A stretch of 27,298 nt of DNA, from contig JBHEPF010000129.1 of assembly GCA_046260445.1 (NCBI GenBank), forward strand, positions 1-27,298. Reading direction: 5' to 3'. Position 1 is the first letter of the stretch. Each line of letters starts with the position of its first letter. This document shows positions 7,863-14,764 of the stretch, one piece after another. This DNA comes from F2B08 sp046260445. GTDB lineage: Bacteria > Actinomycetota > Actinomycetes > Actinomycetales > Dermatophilaceae. The notes below the pieces were generated by a model. It had not been told where the DNA came from. It worked only from the letters and a program-made list of their open reading frames with translations, and did no database searches. Position numbers and translations under genes: made by a program.

Positions 7863-8899
7863 CCGATCCGTCGACCGACCCCGCGACCGAGATCCAGTCC
7901 CGCCGACGGCGCTCGCTCGCCGAGGTGCTCAACGCCGCCGATGCATCGCTGCGCCAGGGGCAGGCTCCGGCCGCCTCGGTGTGGGCGACCGGCTTCGACG
8001 CACTCGACCGGGCTCTGGCGGGCGGGCTGCGCTCCGGCGAGCTCGTCCTCGTGGCCGGCGCCCAGGGGCAGGGCAAGACCACCTTCGTCGTCCAGGCGCT
8101 GCGCACTGCCGCTCGGGCGGGCAAGCAGGCCGTGCTCTTCTCCTACGAGCACGAGTCGCACACCCTCCTCGAGCGGCTGCTCGCCCTGGAGTCGGCCGAG
8201 CTTGCCGACGACCCGGGTCTGGTCCCCGGGGTGCACGGCATCCGGCGGGTGCTCGAGGCCCAGGCCCAGGGCTCGAGCACGCTGGAGCAGGCGCTCGCCG
8301 GCGTGCCGTTCGGTCTGCAGGCTCTGGCTGCGGTCGAGGAGTATGCCGAGCGCCTCTCGGTCCACGAGTCCAACCCCGGCACCGACCTCGCAAGCATCGC
8401 CGCGGTCGTCGACGACCTCACGGCCCGGGCCGGGGAGCCTCCGCTCGTGGCCATCGACTATCTCCAGAAGGTCCCGGTCCCGGGGCACGCCGGCGACGAG
8501 GGGGAGCGGCTCGCGGTCGTCGCCGAGGCGCTCAAGGACCTCGCTCTCGAGTCGCGGTGCCCGGTCATCGCCGTCTCCGCGGCGGAGAGGGAGAGCCTCG
8601 GCGCCGGCCGCCGGATGCGCGCGCACCACCTGAGGGGCGCGTCCTCGCTCGCCTACGAGGCCGACGTCATCCTCGTCCTCTCCGGCAAGGACGACATCGT
8701 CTCCCGGGAGCACCTCGTCTACGACCTCTCGCGACTGCAGCAGTTCCGCGGCTGGAGCATCTTCTCGATCGAGAAGAACCGCCATGGGCTCGACCACGTC
8801 GACCTCGAGTTCCCCAAGGACTTCGGCAACGGGCGGTACGTGCCACATGGCGGCGTCGTCGAGGAGCGGCTCATCGAGGAGCGCGTCATCACCACCTGA
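7859..8899 (+). CDS. DnaB C-terminal/RecA-like ATPase domain protein
   Basis: A 346-residue P-loop ATPase resembling only the motor domain of the replicative helicase DnaB. Walker A is GAQGQGKTT (67-75), followed by VLFSYEHES (about 92-100) like the DnaB 'SLEM' strand. Walker B is VAIDYLQ (197-203), then AVSAAERE, and a KNRHG arginine-finger-like motif (306-310). The N-terminal DnaB primase-binding domain is absent; only about 40 residues precede the core. The start overlaps the aldehyde dehydrogenase stop by ATGA, so it is co-translated with the polyamine operon although no metabolic role is obvious. It could be a helicase-like or KaiC/RadA-like ATPase. Its function is unknown. Confidence 0.75.
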   Translation: MTDPSTDPATEIQSRRRRSLAEVLNAADASLRQGQAPAASVWATGFDALDRALAGGLRSGELVLVAGAQGQGKTTFVVQALRTAARAGKQAVLFSYEHESHTLLERLLALESAELADDPGLVPGVHGIRRVLEAQAQGSSTLEQALAGVPFGLQALAAVEEYAERLSVHESNPGTDLASIAAVVDDLTARAGEPPLVAIDYLQKVPVPGHAGDEGERLAVVAEALKDLALESRCPVIAVSAAERESLGAGRRMRAHHLRGASSLAYEADVILVLSGKDDIVSREHLVYDLSRLQQFRGWSIFSIEKNRHGLDHVDLEFPKDFGNGRYVPHGGVVEERLIEERVITT

Positions 8900-8982
8900 G
8901 CCGATGACGCAGGCTCTGCAATACCGGGGTCACGGCGGGGCGCCTGGTCCGGAGTGTCGGTGGCACGGGAGAGAATGTCCGC

Positions 8983-9540
8983 GTGAGTGCAGCGAGTGGT
9001 CGGAGCAGGGGTCTCCTCATCGGTCTGCTCACCCTCTGCGTGGCCGTCGTCGCCGGGCTGCTCCTCGTCCAGGGCGGCGGCGGTGGTGGCGGAGCGACCG
9101 CGTCGACTCCGGCCGCGACGCCTCCACCTGCAACGCCTCCACCTGCAACGCAGACCGCGACGCCTCCGACTGCAACGACTGCCGCGCCCGATCCGACCGG
9201 CGTGCTACCCCGGGCGACGGACGAGGAGCCCGAGGCAGCGCGCACCCCCGTCTCTGGGCTGTCGACCATCGGCGAGGCGGACCTTCCGAGCGAGGCTCAC
9301 GACACGCTGGACCTCATCCGGGCCCGCGGGCCGTTCCCCTATCGGCAGGACGACGAGACGTTCTTCAACCGGGAGGGGATCCTGCCGGACCGGCCGCGCG
9401 GGTACTACCGCGAGTACACCGTCGAGACGCGCGGTTCGCCGGACCGCGGCGCCCTCCGGATCGTCGTCGGGCAGGGCGGCGACCTCTACTACACGACCGA
9501 CCACTATGACTCCTTCAGGCAGATCGAGGAGGGACGATGA
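8983..9540 (+). CDS. Exported guanyl-specific ribonuclease, RNase Sa/barnase family
   Basis: A 185-residue protein with an N-terminal hydrophobic segment (about 11-29), seven Gly, a Pro/Thr/Ala linker (about 38-72), and a C-terminal RNase T1/Sa-type domain (about 95-185). The domain tracks RNase Sa closely: DTLDLI, GPFPYRQD, NREGILP, YYREYTVET, RGALRIVVG and TTDHYDSF. By this alignment the general base is Glu144, the phosphate-binding Arg is Arg159 (with Arg155), and the general acid is His174; all are present. The two cysteines of RNase Sa are missing. The N-terminal helix lacks a clear cleavage site, so it may stay membrane-anchored. GGGAGAG at 8967-8973 precedes the GTG. The stop overlaps the barstar start (ATGA). 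It cleaves RNA after G in the known family. Confidence 0.88.
   Translation: MSAASGRSRGLLIGLLTLCVAVVAGLLLVQGGGGGGGATASTPAATPPPATPPPATQTATPPTATTAAPDPTGVLPRATDEEPEAARTPVSGLSTIGEADLPSEAHDTLDLIRARGPFPYRQDDETFFNREGILPDRPRGYYREYTVETRGSPDRGALRIVVGQGGDLYYTTDHYDSFRQIEEGR
9121..9150 (+). repeat. Two 15-bp tandem repeats in the RNase linker
   Basis: The unit cctccacctgcaacg occurs twice in a row, in frame, encoding PPPAT twice. Degenerate copies continue to about 9183. It lies in the flexible linker between membrane segment and catalytic domain, so copy-number change would alter only linker length. Confidence 0.95.
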
Positions 9541-9968
9541 TCCGCTTCGTCGACGCCGGCGACATGACCCTGGACGACCTCGTCGTCGACCTCGAGTCCT
9601 CCGGTCCGTGCGACATCGTCTCGGGGGGGCGGACGAAGAAGCGTGCGCTTGAGCGGTTCGCCGAGACGCTGCGCTTCCCCGACTGGTTCGGGCACAACCT
9701 TGACGCGCTCTACGAGCAGCTCGACGAGCATGCCTACGCTGCGACGGCCTCCGGCGCTGACTGGCGGCTGCTCTGGGTGCCGAGCGAGCGGCTGGTCGCC
9801 GAGCACCCCCGCGACTTCGCCCGCCTGGTCGCGGTCCTCGCCGACGTCGCCGACGCCCGCATCCGCTCGGCGGACGGTGCGCGCGGAAGGCGCCGCATCG
9901 TCGTCCGAGGTCCCGACCCTGCCCACCTCCCTGCCCACCTCCCTGACCGACGGAGTCCGCGTGACTGA
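9537..9968 (+). CDS. Barstar-family ribonuclease inhibitor
   Basis: A 143-residue cytoplasmic inhibitor expected to bind and block the ribonuclease encoded directly upstream. The core FPDWFGHNLDALYEQLDE (48-65) matches the barstar helix that plugs the barnase active site. By position Asp56 corresponds to barstar Asp35 and Glu60 to the key Asp39, a conservative acidic change. The C-terminal tail (about 122-143) is Arg/Pro-rich and extends beyond the usual 90-residue barstar, partly through a 12-bp tandem repeat. The ATG overlaps the RNase stop, and the last 8 bases overlap the dxr GTG. Pairing and order strongly support an RNase/immunity pair. Confidence 0.88.
   Translation: MIRFVDAGDMTLDDLVVDLESSGPCDIVSGGRTKKRALERFAETLRFPDWFGHNLDALYEQLDEHAYAATASGADWRLLWVPSERLVAEHPRDFARLVAVLADVADARIRSADGARGRRRIVVRGPDPAHLPAHLPDRRSPRD
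9919..9942 (+). repeat. Two 12-bp tandem repeats at the barstar 3' end
   Basis: CTGCCCACCTCC is repeated exactly at 9919-9930 and 9931-9942, giving the PAHLPAHLP tail of the barstar protein. The unit is a multiple of three, so the frame is kept. It sits just before the dxr start and could also change the spacing upstream of it. Confidence 0.93.
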
Positions 9969-11232
9969 GCACCCCACCCGCACCGTCTCGATCCTCGGCT
10001 CGACCGGGTCCATCGGGACCCAGGCCCTCGAGGTCATCGCCGCCCACCCCGGGCGCTACGACGTCGTCGCGCTCGCGGCCGGGCGCAACCTCGATCTCAC
10101 CGCCGCGCAGGCGGTCGCGACCCGGGCCCCGCTCGTCGCTCTCGCGTCGGGAGCCACTGGCGACCTGCGAGACGCGATCGAGGCCCAGGCGCGGGTCCAG
10201 GGGCTCGCGAGCGGCGCATACCTCCCGGACATCGTCACCGGCGAGGAGGCGGCGACCGTTGCCGCCGGGGTCGGCGCGGACGTCGTGCTCAACGGCATCA
10301 CCGGCTCGATCGGGCTGCGGCCCACGCTCGCCGCCCTCGAGGCCGGCTCCGTCCTGGCCCTGGCCAACAAGGAGTCGCTCATCGTCGGGGGCCCGCTCGT
10401 CAAGGCGGCGGCCGGGCCCGACCAGATCGTGCCGGTCGACTCCGAGCACTCCGCCATCGCCCAGTCGCTGCGCGGCGGACGGCGAGAGGAGGTCCGGCGA
10501 CTCGTCGTCACGGCGAGCGGCGGCCCGTTCCGGGGTCGGGGTCGCGACGAGCTCCGGGACGTCACACCGGAGCAGGCACTGGCGCATCCGAACTATGCGA
10601 TGGGGCGCGTCGTCACGACGAACTCCGCGACTCTCGTCAACAAGGGGCTCGAGGTCATCGAGGCCCATCTGCTCTTCGACATCCCGTTCGACCGGATCGA
10701 CGTCGTCGTCCATCCCCAGCAGTGGATCCACTCGATGGTCGAGTTCCACGACGGCTCGACGATCGCGCAGATGGGACCGCCGCGGATGCTCGTGCCGATC
10801 GCTCTCGGGTTGTCCTGGCCGGAGCGCCTCCCCGATGTCGACGAGCCGTGCGACTGGAGCGTCGCCCAGTCGTGGGACTTCGCGCCGCTCGACGACGAGG
10901 CGTTCCCGGCGGTGCGGCTCGCCCGCCAGGTGGGCGAGGAGGGCGGCACCTACCCTGCCGTCTACAACGCGGCCAACGAGGTCTGCGTCGACGCGTTCCA
11001 CGCCGGCGCCATCGGCTTCCTCGACATCGTCGACACCGTGGCCAGGGTCGTCGAGGCGTACTCTGATCTCGGTAGCTCTGATCTAGGCAGCTCTGATCTC
11101 GGGAGCACGAGCGAGGTCTCGAGCGTTGAGCAGGTGCTGCTGGCCGATGCGTGGGCCCGTCGCACCACAGCCGGGCTCATCGGCGCGGGCAGCCCTGACA
11201 TGTCACCGGGACGAGGCGAGGAAGAGGCATGA
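9961..11232 (+). CDS. dxr: 1-deoxy-D-xylulose-5-phosphate reductoisomerase
   Basis: NADPH-dependent second step of the MEP isoprenoid pathway. The 423-residue protein shows the nucleotide-binding GSTGSIG (13-19), LANKESLIVGG (134-144), metal ligands Asp160 and Glu162 in PVDSEHS and Glu231 in NKGLE, and SGGPF (187-191). The active-site loop normally reading HPxWSMG is HPNYAMG here, with Tyr212 in place of the usual Trp. The C-terminal domain carries three SDLGS repeats (368-382). The GTG at 9961 overlaps barstar by 8 bases with only a weak GGAG (9952-9955). The stop overlaps the rseP ATG. A longer open frame back to 9643 is a shadow of barstar. Confidence 0.95.
   Translation: MTEHPTRTVSILGSTGSIGTQALEVIAAHPGRYDVVALAAGRNLDLTAAQAVATRAPLVALASGATGDLRDAIEAQARVQGLASGAYLPDIVTGEEAATVAAGVGADVVLNGITGSIGLRPTLAALEAGSVLALANKESLIVGGPLVKAAAGPDQIVPVDSEHSAIAQSLRGGRREEVRRLVVTASGGPFRGRGRDELRDVTPEQALAHPNYAMGRVVTTNSATLVNKGLEVIEAHLLFDIPFDRIDVVVHPQQWIHSMVEFHDGSTIAQMGPPRMLVPIALGLSWPERLPDVDEPCDWSVAQSWDFAPLDDEAFPAVRLARQVGEEGGTYPAVYNAANEVCVDAFHAGAIGFLDIVDTVARVVEAYSDLGSSDLGSSDLGSTSEVSSVEQVLLADAWARRTTAGLIGAGSPDMSPGRGEEEA
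11062..11106 (+). repeat. Three 15-bp tandem repeats inside dxr
   Basis: Units tctgatctcggtagc, tctgatctaggcagc and tctgatctcgggagc occupy 11062-11076, 11077-11091 and 11092-11106 and encode SDLGS three times. The copies differ only at synonymous positions. They form an in-frame insertion between helices of the DXR C-terminal domain. Confidence 0.97.
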
Positions 11233-12587
11233 CGGTTCTCTGGTACATCCTCGGCGTCCTTTTCGTCGGCGCGGGGGTCGGCTTCTCCATCGGTTGGCAC
11301 GAGATCGGCCACCTTGTCCCCGCCAAGAGGTTCGGCGTGCGGGTCACCCAGTACATGGTCGGCTTCGGTCCGACCGTGTGGTCCCGGACGCGAGGAGAGA
11401 CCGAGTACGGCGTCAAGGCCATCCCGCTCGGCGGCTACATCCGGATGATCGGGATGTTCCCGCCCCGCAAGGGCGATGACCCGACCAAGGTGCGGGTCTC
11501 GAGCACGGGCCGCATGTCCCAGCTCGTCGACGAGGCCCGGGCGGTCTCACTCGAAGAGGTTCGTCCCGGCGACGAGCACAGGGTGTTCTACTCCTTGAAG
11601 ACCTGGCAGAAGATCATCGTCATGCTCGGCGGGCCGGTGATGAACCTCATCCTCGCCGCGATCCTGCTCTCCGGCCTGGTCATGACCTACGGCACGGCGG
11701 TGACCAAGCCCGGCGCCTTCGTCGGTGCCGTCAGTGAGTGCGTCGTGCCTGCCGGCGAGGTGACGGTCGACCGGGTGTGCGAGCCCGGGGACCCGCTCAC
11801 GCCCGCGGCCGAGGCCGGCCTCCTGCCCGGTGACGTGGTCCTCTCGATCGCCGGCCAACCCGTCGAGACCAACCGCGACGTCTCGACGATCGTCCGGCCG
11901 CGCTCCGGCCAGCCCACCGGGATCGTCCTCGAGAGGGGCGCTCAGACCCTCACGCTCATGGCGACACCGATCACCAATGAGCTTCCGGAGCTCGACGCTC
12001 GCGGGGAGATCGTGCTCGACGCCTCGGGGAAGCCCGTCATGGTCGAGACCGGGTTCCTCGGGATCTCGAGCGGTCCGGTCACCGAGATCGAGCGACAGAG
12101 TCCCGTCGTCGTGCCCGGCGTACTCTGGGACATGGTGAGCGGCACCGCTGAAATCGTGGCCAAGCTCCCCCAGAAGATGACCGGTGTCTACCAGGCCGCC
12201 TTCAGCGGGGCCGAGCGGGACCTCGAGAGTCCCGTCTCCGTCGTCGGTGTCGGCCGGATCGCCGGCGAGGTCGCCTCGGGTGAGATCGCCTTCTTCGACA
12301 CACCGCAACAGAAGCTCGCCACCCTCGTGCTTCTCCTCGTCGGCCTCAATATCGCGCTTTTCGTCTTCAACCTCATCCCGCTCCTGCCGCTCGACGGTGG
12401 GCATGTCGCCGGCGCGATCTGGGAGTCGATCAAGAAGACGTATGCGCGGCTCCGCGGCCTCCCCGACCCCGGCCCGGTCGATGTCGCCAAGGCGCTGCCC
12501 CTCGCCTATGCCGTATCGGTCCTGCTCATCGGGATGGCCGTCCTGCTCATCTACGCGGACCTGGTCAACCCGATCAAGCTCGGCTGA
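11229..12587 (+). CDS. rseP: Site-2-type intramembrane zinc metalloprotease (M50)
   Basis: Membrane protease of the RseP/Rip1 family that cuts membrane-embedded substrates such as anti-sigma factors. Length is 452 residues. The first helix carries the zinc site HEIGH (24-28; ligands His24 and His28, catalytic Glu25). A PDZ-like segment with AAEAGLLPGDVVLSIAGQPV lies at about residues 193-250. The final membrane region has NLIPLLPLDGGH, whose Asp389 is the third metal ligand. The ATG overlaps the dxr stop (ATGA). The order dxr-rseP-ispG is a standard actinobacterial arrangement, which supports a Rip1-like role. The substrate is not identifiable here. Confidence 0.93.
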   Translation: MTVLWYILGVLFVGAGVGFSIGWHEIGHLVPAKRFGVRVTQYMVGFGPTVWSRTRGETEYGVKAIPLGGYIRMIGMFPPRKGDDPTKVRVSSTGRMSQLVDEARAVSLEEVRPGDEHRVFYSLKTWQKIIVMLGGPVMNLILAAILLSGLVMTYGTAVTKPGAFVGAVSECVVPAGEVTVDRVCEPGDPLTPAAEAGLLPGDVVLSIAGQPVETNRDVSTIVRPRSGQPTGIVLERGAQTLTLMATPITNELPELDARGEIVLDASGKPVMVETGFLGISSGPVTEIERQSPVVVPGVLWDMVSGTAEIVAKLPQKMTGVYQAAFSGAERDLESPVSVVGVGRIAGEVASGEIAFFDTPQQKLATLVLLLVGLNIALFVFNLIPLLPLDGGHVAGAIWESIKKTYARLRGLPDPGPVDVAKALPLAYAVSVLLIGMAVLLIYADLVNPIKLG

Positions 12588-12644
12588 GCCGCTGCTCAGG
12601 GTCTCTGAGTGCGTGGTGAGGTCGGCGGGGGTGCGCACCCCTGG

Positions 12645-12650
12645 GATACT
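12645..12650 (+). promoter_or_regulatory. -10 box for leaderless ispG mRNA
   Basis: GATACT ends 6 bases before the ATG at 12657, so the predicted transcript begins at the start codon. No ribosome binding site is visible in the 69-base gap after rseP. No good -35 box is recognisable. Confidence 0.5.
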
Positions 12651-12656
12651 GGGGTC

Positions 12657-13817
12657 ATGACTGTTGGTCTCGGCATGCCCGCCCTCCCGCCGCCCACCCT
12701 CGCGAAGCGGCGTCCCACCCGCAAGATCAAGGTCGGCAAGGTCGAGGTCGGCGGCGACGCCCCCGTCTCGGTGCAGTCGATGACGACCACCCCGACAACC
12801 GACATCGACGCCACGCTCCAGCAGATCGCCGAGCTCACGGCCGCCGGGTGCGACATCGTCCGAGTGGCCTGCCCGAGCCGGGACGACGCCGACGCACTGC
12901 CGGCGATCGCGCGCAAGTCCCAGATCCCCGTCATCGCCGACATCCACTTCCAGCCGGCCTATGTCTACGCGGCGATCGACGCCGGGTGCGCCGCCGTGCG
13001 CGTCAACCCCGGCAACATCCGCCAGTTCGACGACCAGGTCGGCGAGATCGCGCGTCGGGCCAAGGCCGCCGGTGTCTCGATCCGGATCGGCGTCAACGCA
13101 GGGTCCCTCGACAAGCGCCTCCTCGAGAAGTACGGCAAGCCCACGGCCGAGGCGCTCGTCGAGTCGGCCGTCTGGGAGGCGGGCCTGTTCGAGGAGCATG
13201 ACTTCCACGACTTCAAGATCTCGGTCAAGCACAACGACCCGGTCGTCATGGTCAAGGCCTACGAGCTGCTCTCCGAACGCGGCGACTGGCCGCTGCACCT
13301 CGGCGTGACCGAGGCCGGCCCGGCCTTCCAGGGCACGATCAAGTCCGCTGTGGCCTTCGGCGCTCTGCTCTCCAAGGGCATCGGCGACACGATCCGAGTC
13401 TCACTCTCGGCTCCGCCGGTGGAGGAGGTCAAGGTCGGCTCGCAGATCCTGCAGAGCCTCAACCTCCGCCCCCGCAAGCTCGAGATCGTCTCCTGCCCCT
13501 CCTGCGGGCGGGCACAGGTCGACGTCTACAAGCTGGCCGACGAGGTGACCGCCGGCCTGGAGGGCATGACCGTTCCCCTCCGGGTCGCCGTCATGGGGTG
13601 TGTTGTCAACGGTCCCGGCGAGGCCCGCGAGGCCGACCTCGGTGTCGCCTCCGGCAACGGCAAGGGCCAGATCTTCGTCAAGGGCGAGGTGATCAAGACC
13701 GTTCCCGAGAGCCAGATCGTCGAGACCCTCATCGAGGAGGCCATGCGGATCGCCGAGGAGATGGGGGAGCCGATGGACGAGGAGAGCGTCGGCGCCCCGT
13801 CGGTCACCGTCGGCTGA
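12657..13817 (+). CDS. ispG: 4-hydroxy-3-methylbut-2-en-1-yl diphosphate synthase
   Basis: Iron-sulfur enzyme of the penultimate MEP-pathway step, converting MEcPP to HMBPP. The 386-residue protein begins with a short extension, then RKIKVGKVEVGGDAPVSVQSMTTTPT, typical of GcpE/IspG. The 4Fe-4S ligands are Cys280 and Cys283 in SCPSCGR and Cys315 in GCVVNGPGE, followed by the conserved Glu. The TIM-barrel strands DIHF and VNPGNI are clear. The ATG at 12657 is preferred over an in-frame ATG at 12609 because a -10 box lies 6 bases before it. Together with dxr, it places two MEP enzymes in one cluster. Confidence 0.95.
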   Translation: MTVGLGMPALPPPTLAKRRPTRKIKVGKVEVGGDAPVSVQSMTTTPTTDIDATLQQIAELTAAGCDIVRVACPSRDDADALPAIARKSQIPVIADIHFQPAYVYAAIDAGCAAVRVNPGNIRQFDDQVGEIARRAKAAGVSIRIGVNAGSLDKRLLEKYGKPTAEALVESAVWEAGLFEEHDFHDFKISVKHNDPVVMVKAYELLSERGDWPLHLGVTEAGPAFQGTIKSAVAFGALLSKGIGDTIRVSLSAPPVEEVKVGSQILQSLNLRPRKLEIVSCPSCGRAQVDVYKLADEVTAGLEGMTVPLRVAVMGCVVNGPGEAREADLGVASGNGKGQIFVKGEVIKTVPESQIVETLIEEAMRIAEEMGEPMDEESVGAPSVTVG

Positions 13818-13863
13818 GCCAAACCCGCTGCGCGTTCGCGGCACCGGGCGTGGCGGATCGGAC

Positions 13864-13869
13864 TAGCCT
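13864..13869 (+). promoter_or_regulatory. -10 box for leaderless GNAT mRNA
   Basis: TAGCCT is followed by six bases and the GTG at 13876. The start codon would be the first transcribed codon, and no ribosome binding site is seen. Confidence 0.5.
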
Positions 13870-13875
13870 GGCAGC

Positions 13876-14736
13876 GTGCTGCGCACCCGGTCAGTGATCC
13901 GACCACTCCAGCCCGCCGATCGCGAGGCGGCGCTCGAGGTATGCGCCCAGGACATCGCGAGCAACGTCTTCGTCGCCTCCCGAATCCTCGACGGGGTCAT
14001 CGACACCCAGCCGCAGTCGGTCCTCTCCCACCGCTCTGGCCGGGATGTGGACGCCCTGCTCTGGGCCAACGCCAACGTCGTCCCCGTCGAGACGACGCCC
14101 GAGAGCCGGAGTGCCTTCGTCGACCGGCTGCGTCGGTCCCGCCGGAGGTGCGCGAGCATCCTCGGTCCGCGCGAGCAGGTCGAGCAGATGTGGGCCCTCG
14201 TCGAGCCGATCTGGGGGCAGGCCCGGGAGGTTCGAGCCAGCCAGCCGCTGTGCGTCACCTCGACCCCGCCCTCGGCCCTCGGGGTCCCACTCGATCCCCG
14301 GGTGCGCCCGGCCCGGGTCGAGGAGGCCGAGCTCATCCTCCCCGCGGCCGAGCACATGTTCACCCATGAGATCGGCTATGCGCCCTACACCGGCTCGTCG
14401 CGCGCCTACGTCGGGGCCATCTCGGCGCTCATCCGGCGCGGTCACACCTACATCGCGACCGACGTCGGTCGCGACGGGGTCGAACGGGTGGTCTTCAAGA
14501 CCGACATCGGCAGTGCTGCCCTCGGCTGTGTCCAGCTGCAGGGGGTCTGGCTGGCGCCGGAGCTGCGCGGCCGGGGGTATGCGGTGCCCCTCATTGCGGC
14601 TGCCGTCGAGCAGATCATGTGTGACGTTGGTCAACTCGTGACGCTCTATGTCAACGACTTCAACGCTCCGGCGCGGGCCGCATACCGCCGGGTGGGGTTC
14701 GTCGAGACCGGCCAGTTCATGACGGTCCTGTTATAG
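13876..14736 (+). CDS. GNAT-family acetyltransferase with DUF4081-like N-terminus
   Basis: A 286-residue protein. The N-terminal part (about 5-130), with RPLQPADREAALEVCAQDIASNVFVASRI, resembles the domain found in the actinobacterial GNAT encoded next to ispG (Rv2867c type in Mycobacterium). The C-terminal GNAT fold shows the acetyl-CoA pyrophosphate loop in LAPELRGRGYAVPLI (about 230-244) and a late VNDFNAPARAAYRRVGFVETG strand-helix pair (about 259-279). The gene lies 58 bases after ispG, with its own leaderless-type promoter. The acceptor substrate is unknown. Conservation beside the MEP genes suggests an old housekeeping role. Confidence 0.82.
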   Translation: MLRTRSVIRPLQPADREAALEVCAQDIASNVFVASRILDGVIDTQPQSVLSHRSGRDVDALLWANANVVPVETTPESRSAFVDRLRRSRRRCASILGPREQVEQMWALVEPIWGQAREVRASQPLCVTSTPPSALGVPLDPRVRPARVEEAELILPAAEHMFTHEIGYAPYTGSSRAYVGAISALIRRGHTYIATDVGRDGVERVVFKTDIGSAALGCVQLQGVWLAPELRGRGYAVPLIAAAVEQIMCDVGQLVTLYVNDFNAPARAAYRRVGFVETGQFMTVLL

Positions 14737-14752
14737 CCGGGTGCGCGCATCC

Positions 14753-14758
14753 TAGGCT
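14753..14758 (+). promoter_or_regulatory. -10 box for leaderless second GNAT mRNA
   Basis: TAGGCT lies six bases before the ATG at 14765, in the 28-base gap after the first GNAT gene. No ribosome binding site is seen. Confidence 0.5.
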
Positions 14759-14764
14759 GAGGTC

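Noticed and set aside
9205..11001. A 598-codon minus-strand open frame opposite RNase, barstar and dxr
   Set aside because: No domain is recognisable, composition is strongly biased with Arg-rich runs, and the plus strand carries well-supported genes.
11547..13298. A 583-codon minus-strand open frame opposite rseP and ispG
   Set aside because: Same reasoning: low-complexity acidic/Gly-rich translation opposite two conserved genes.
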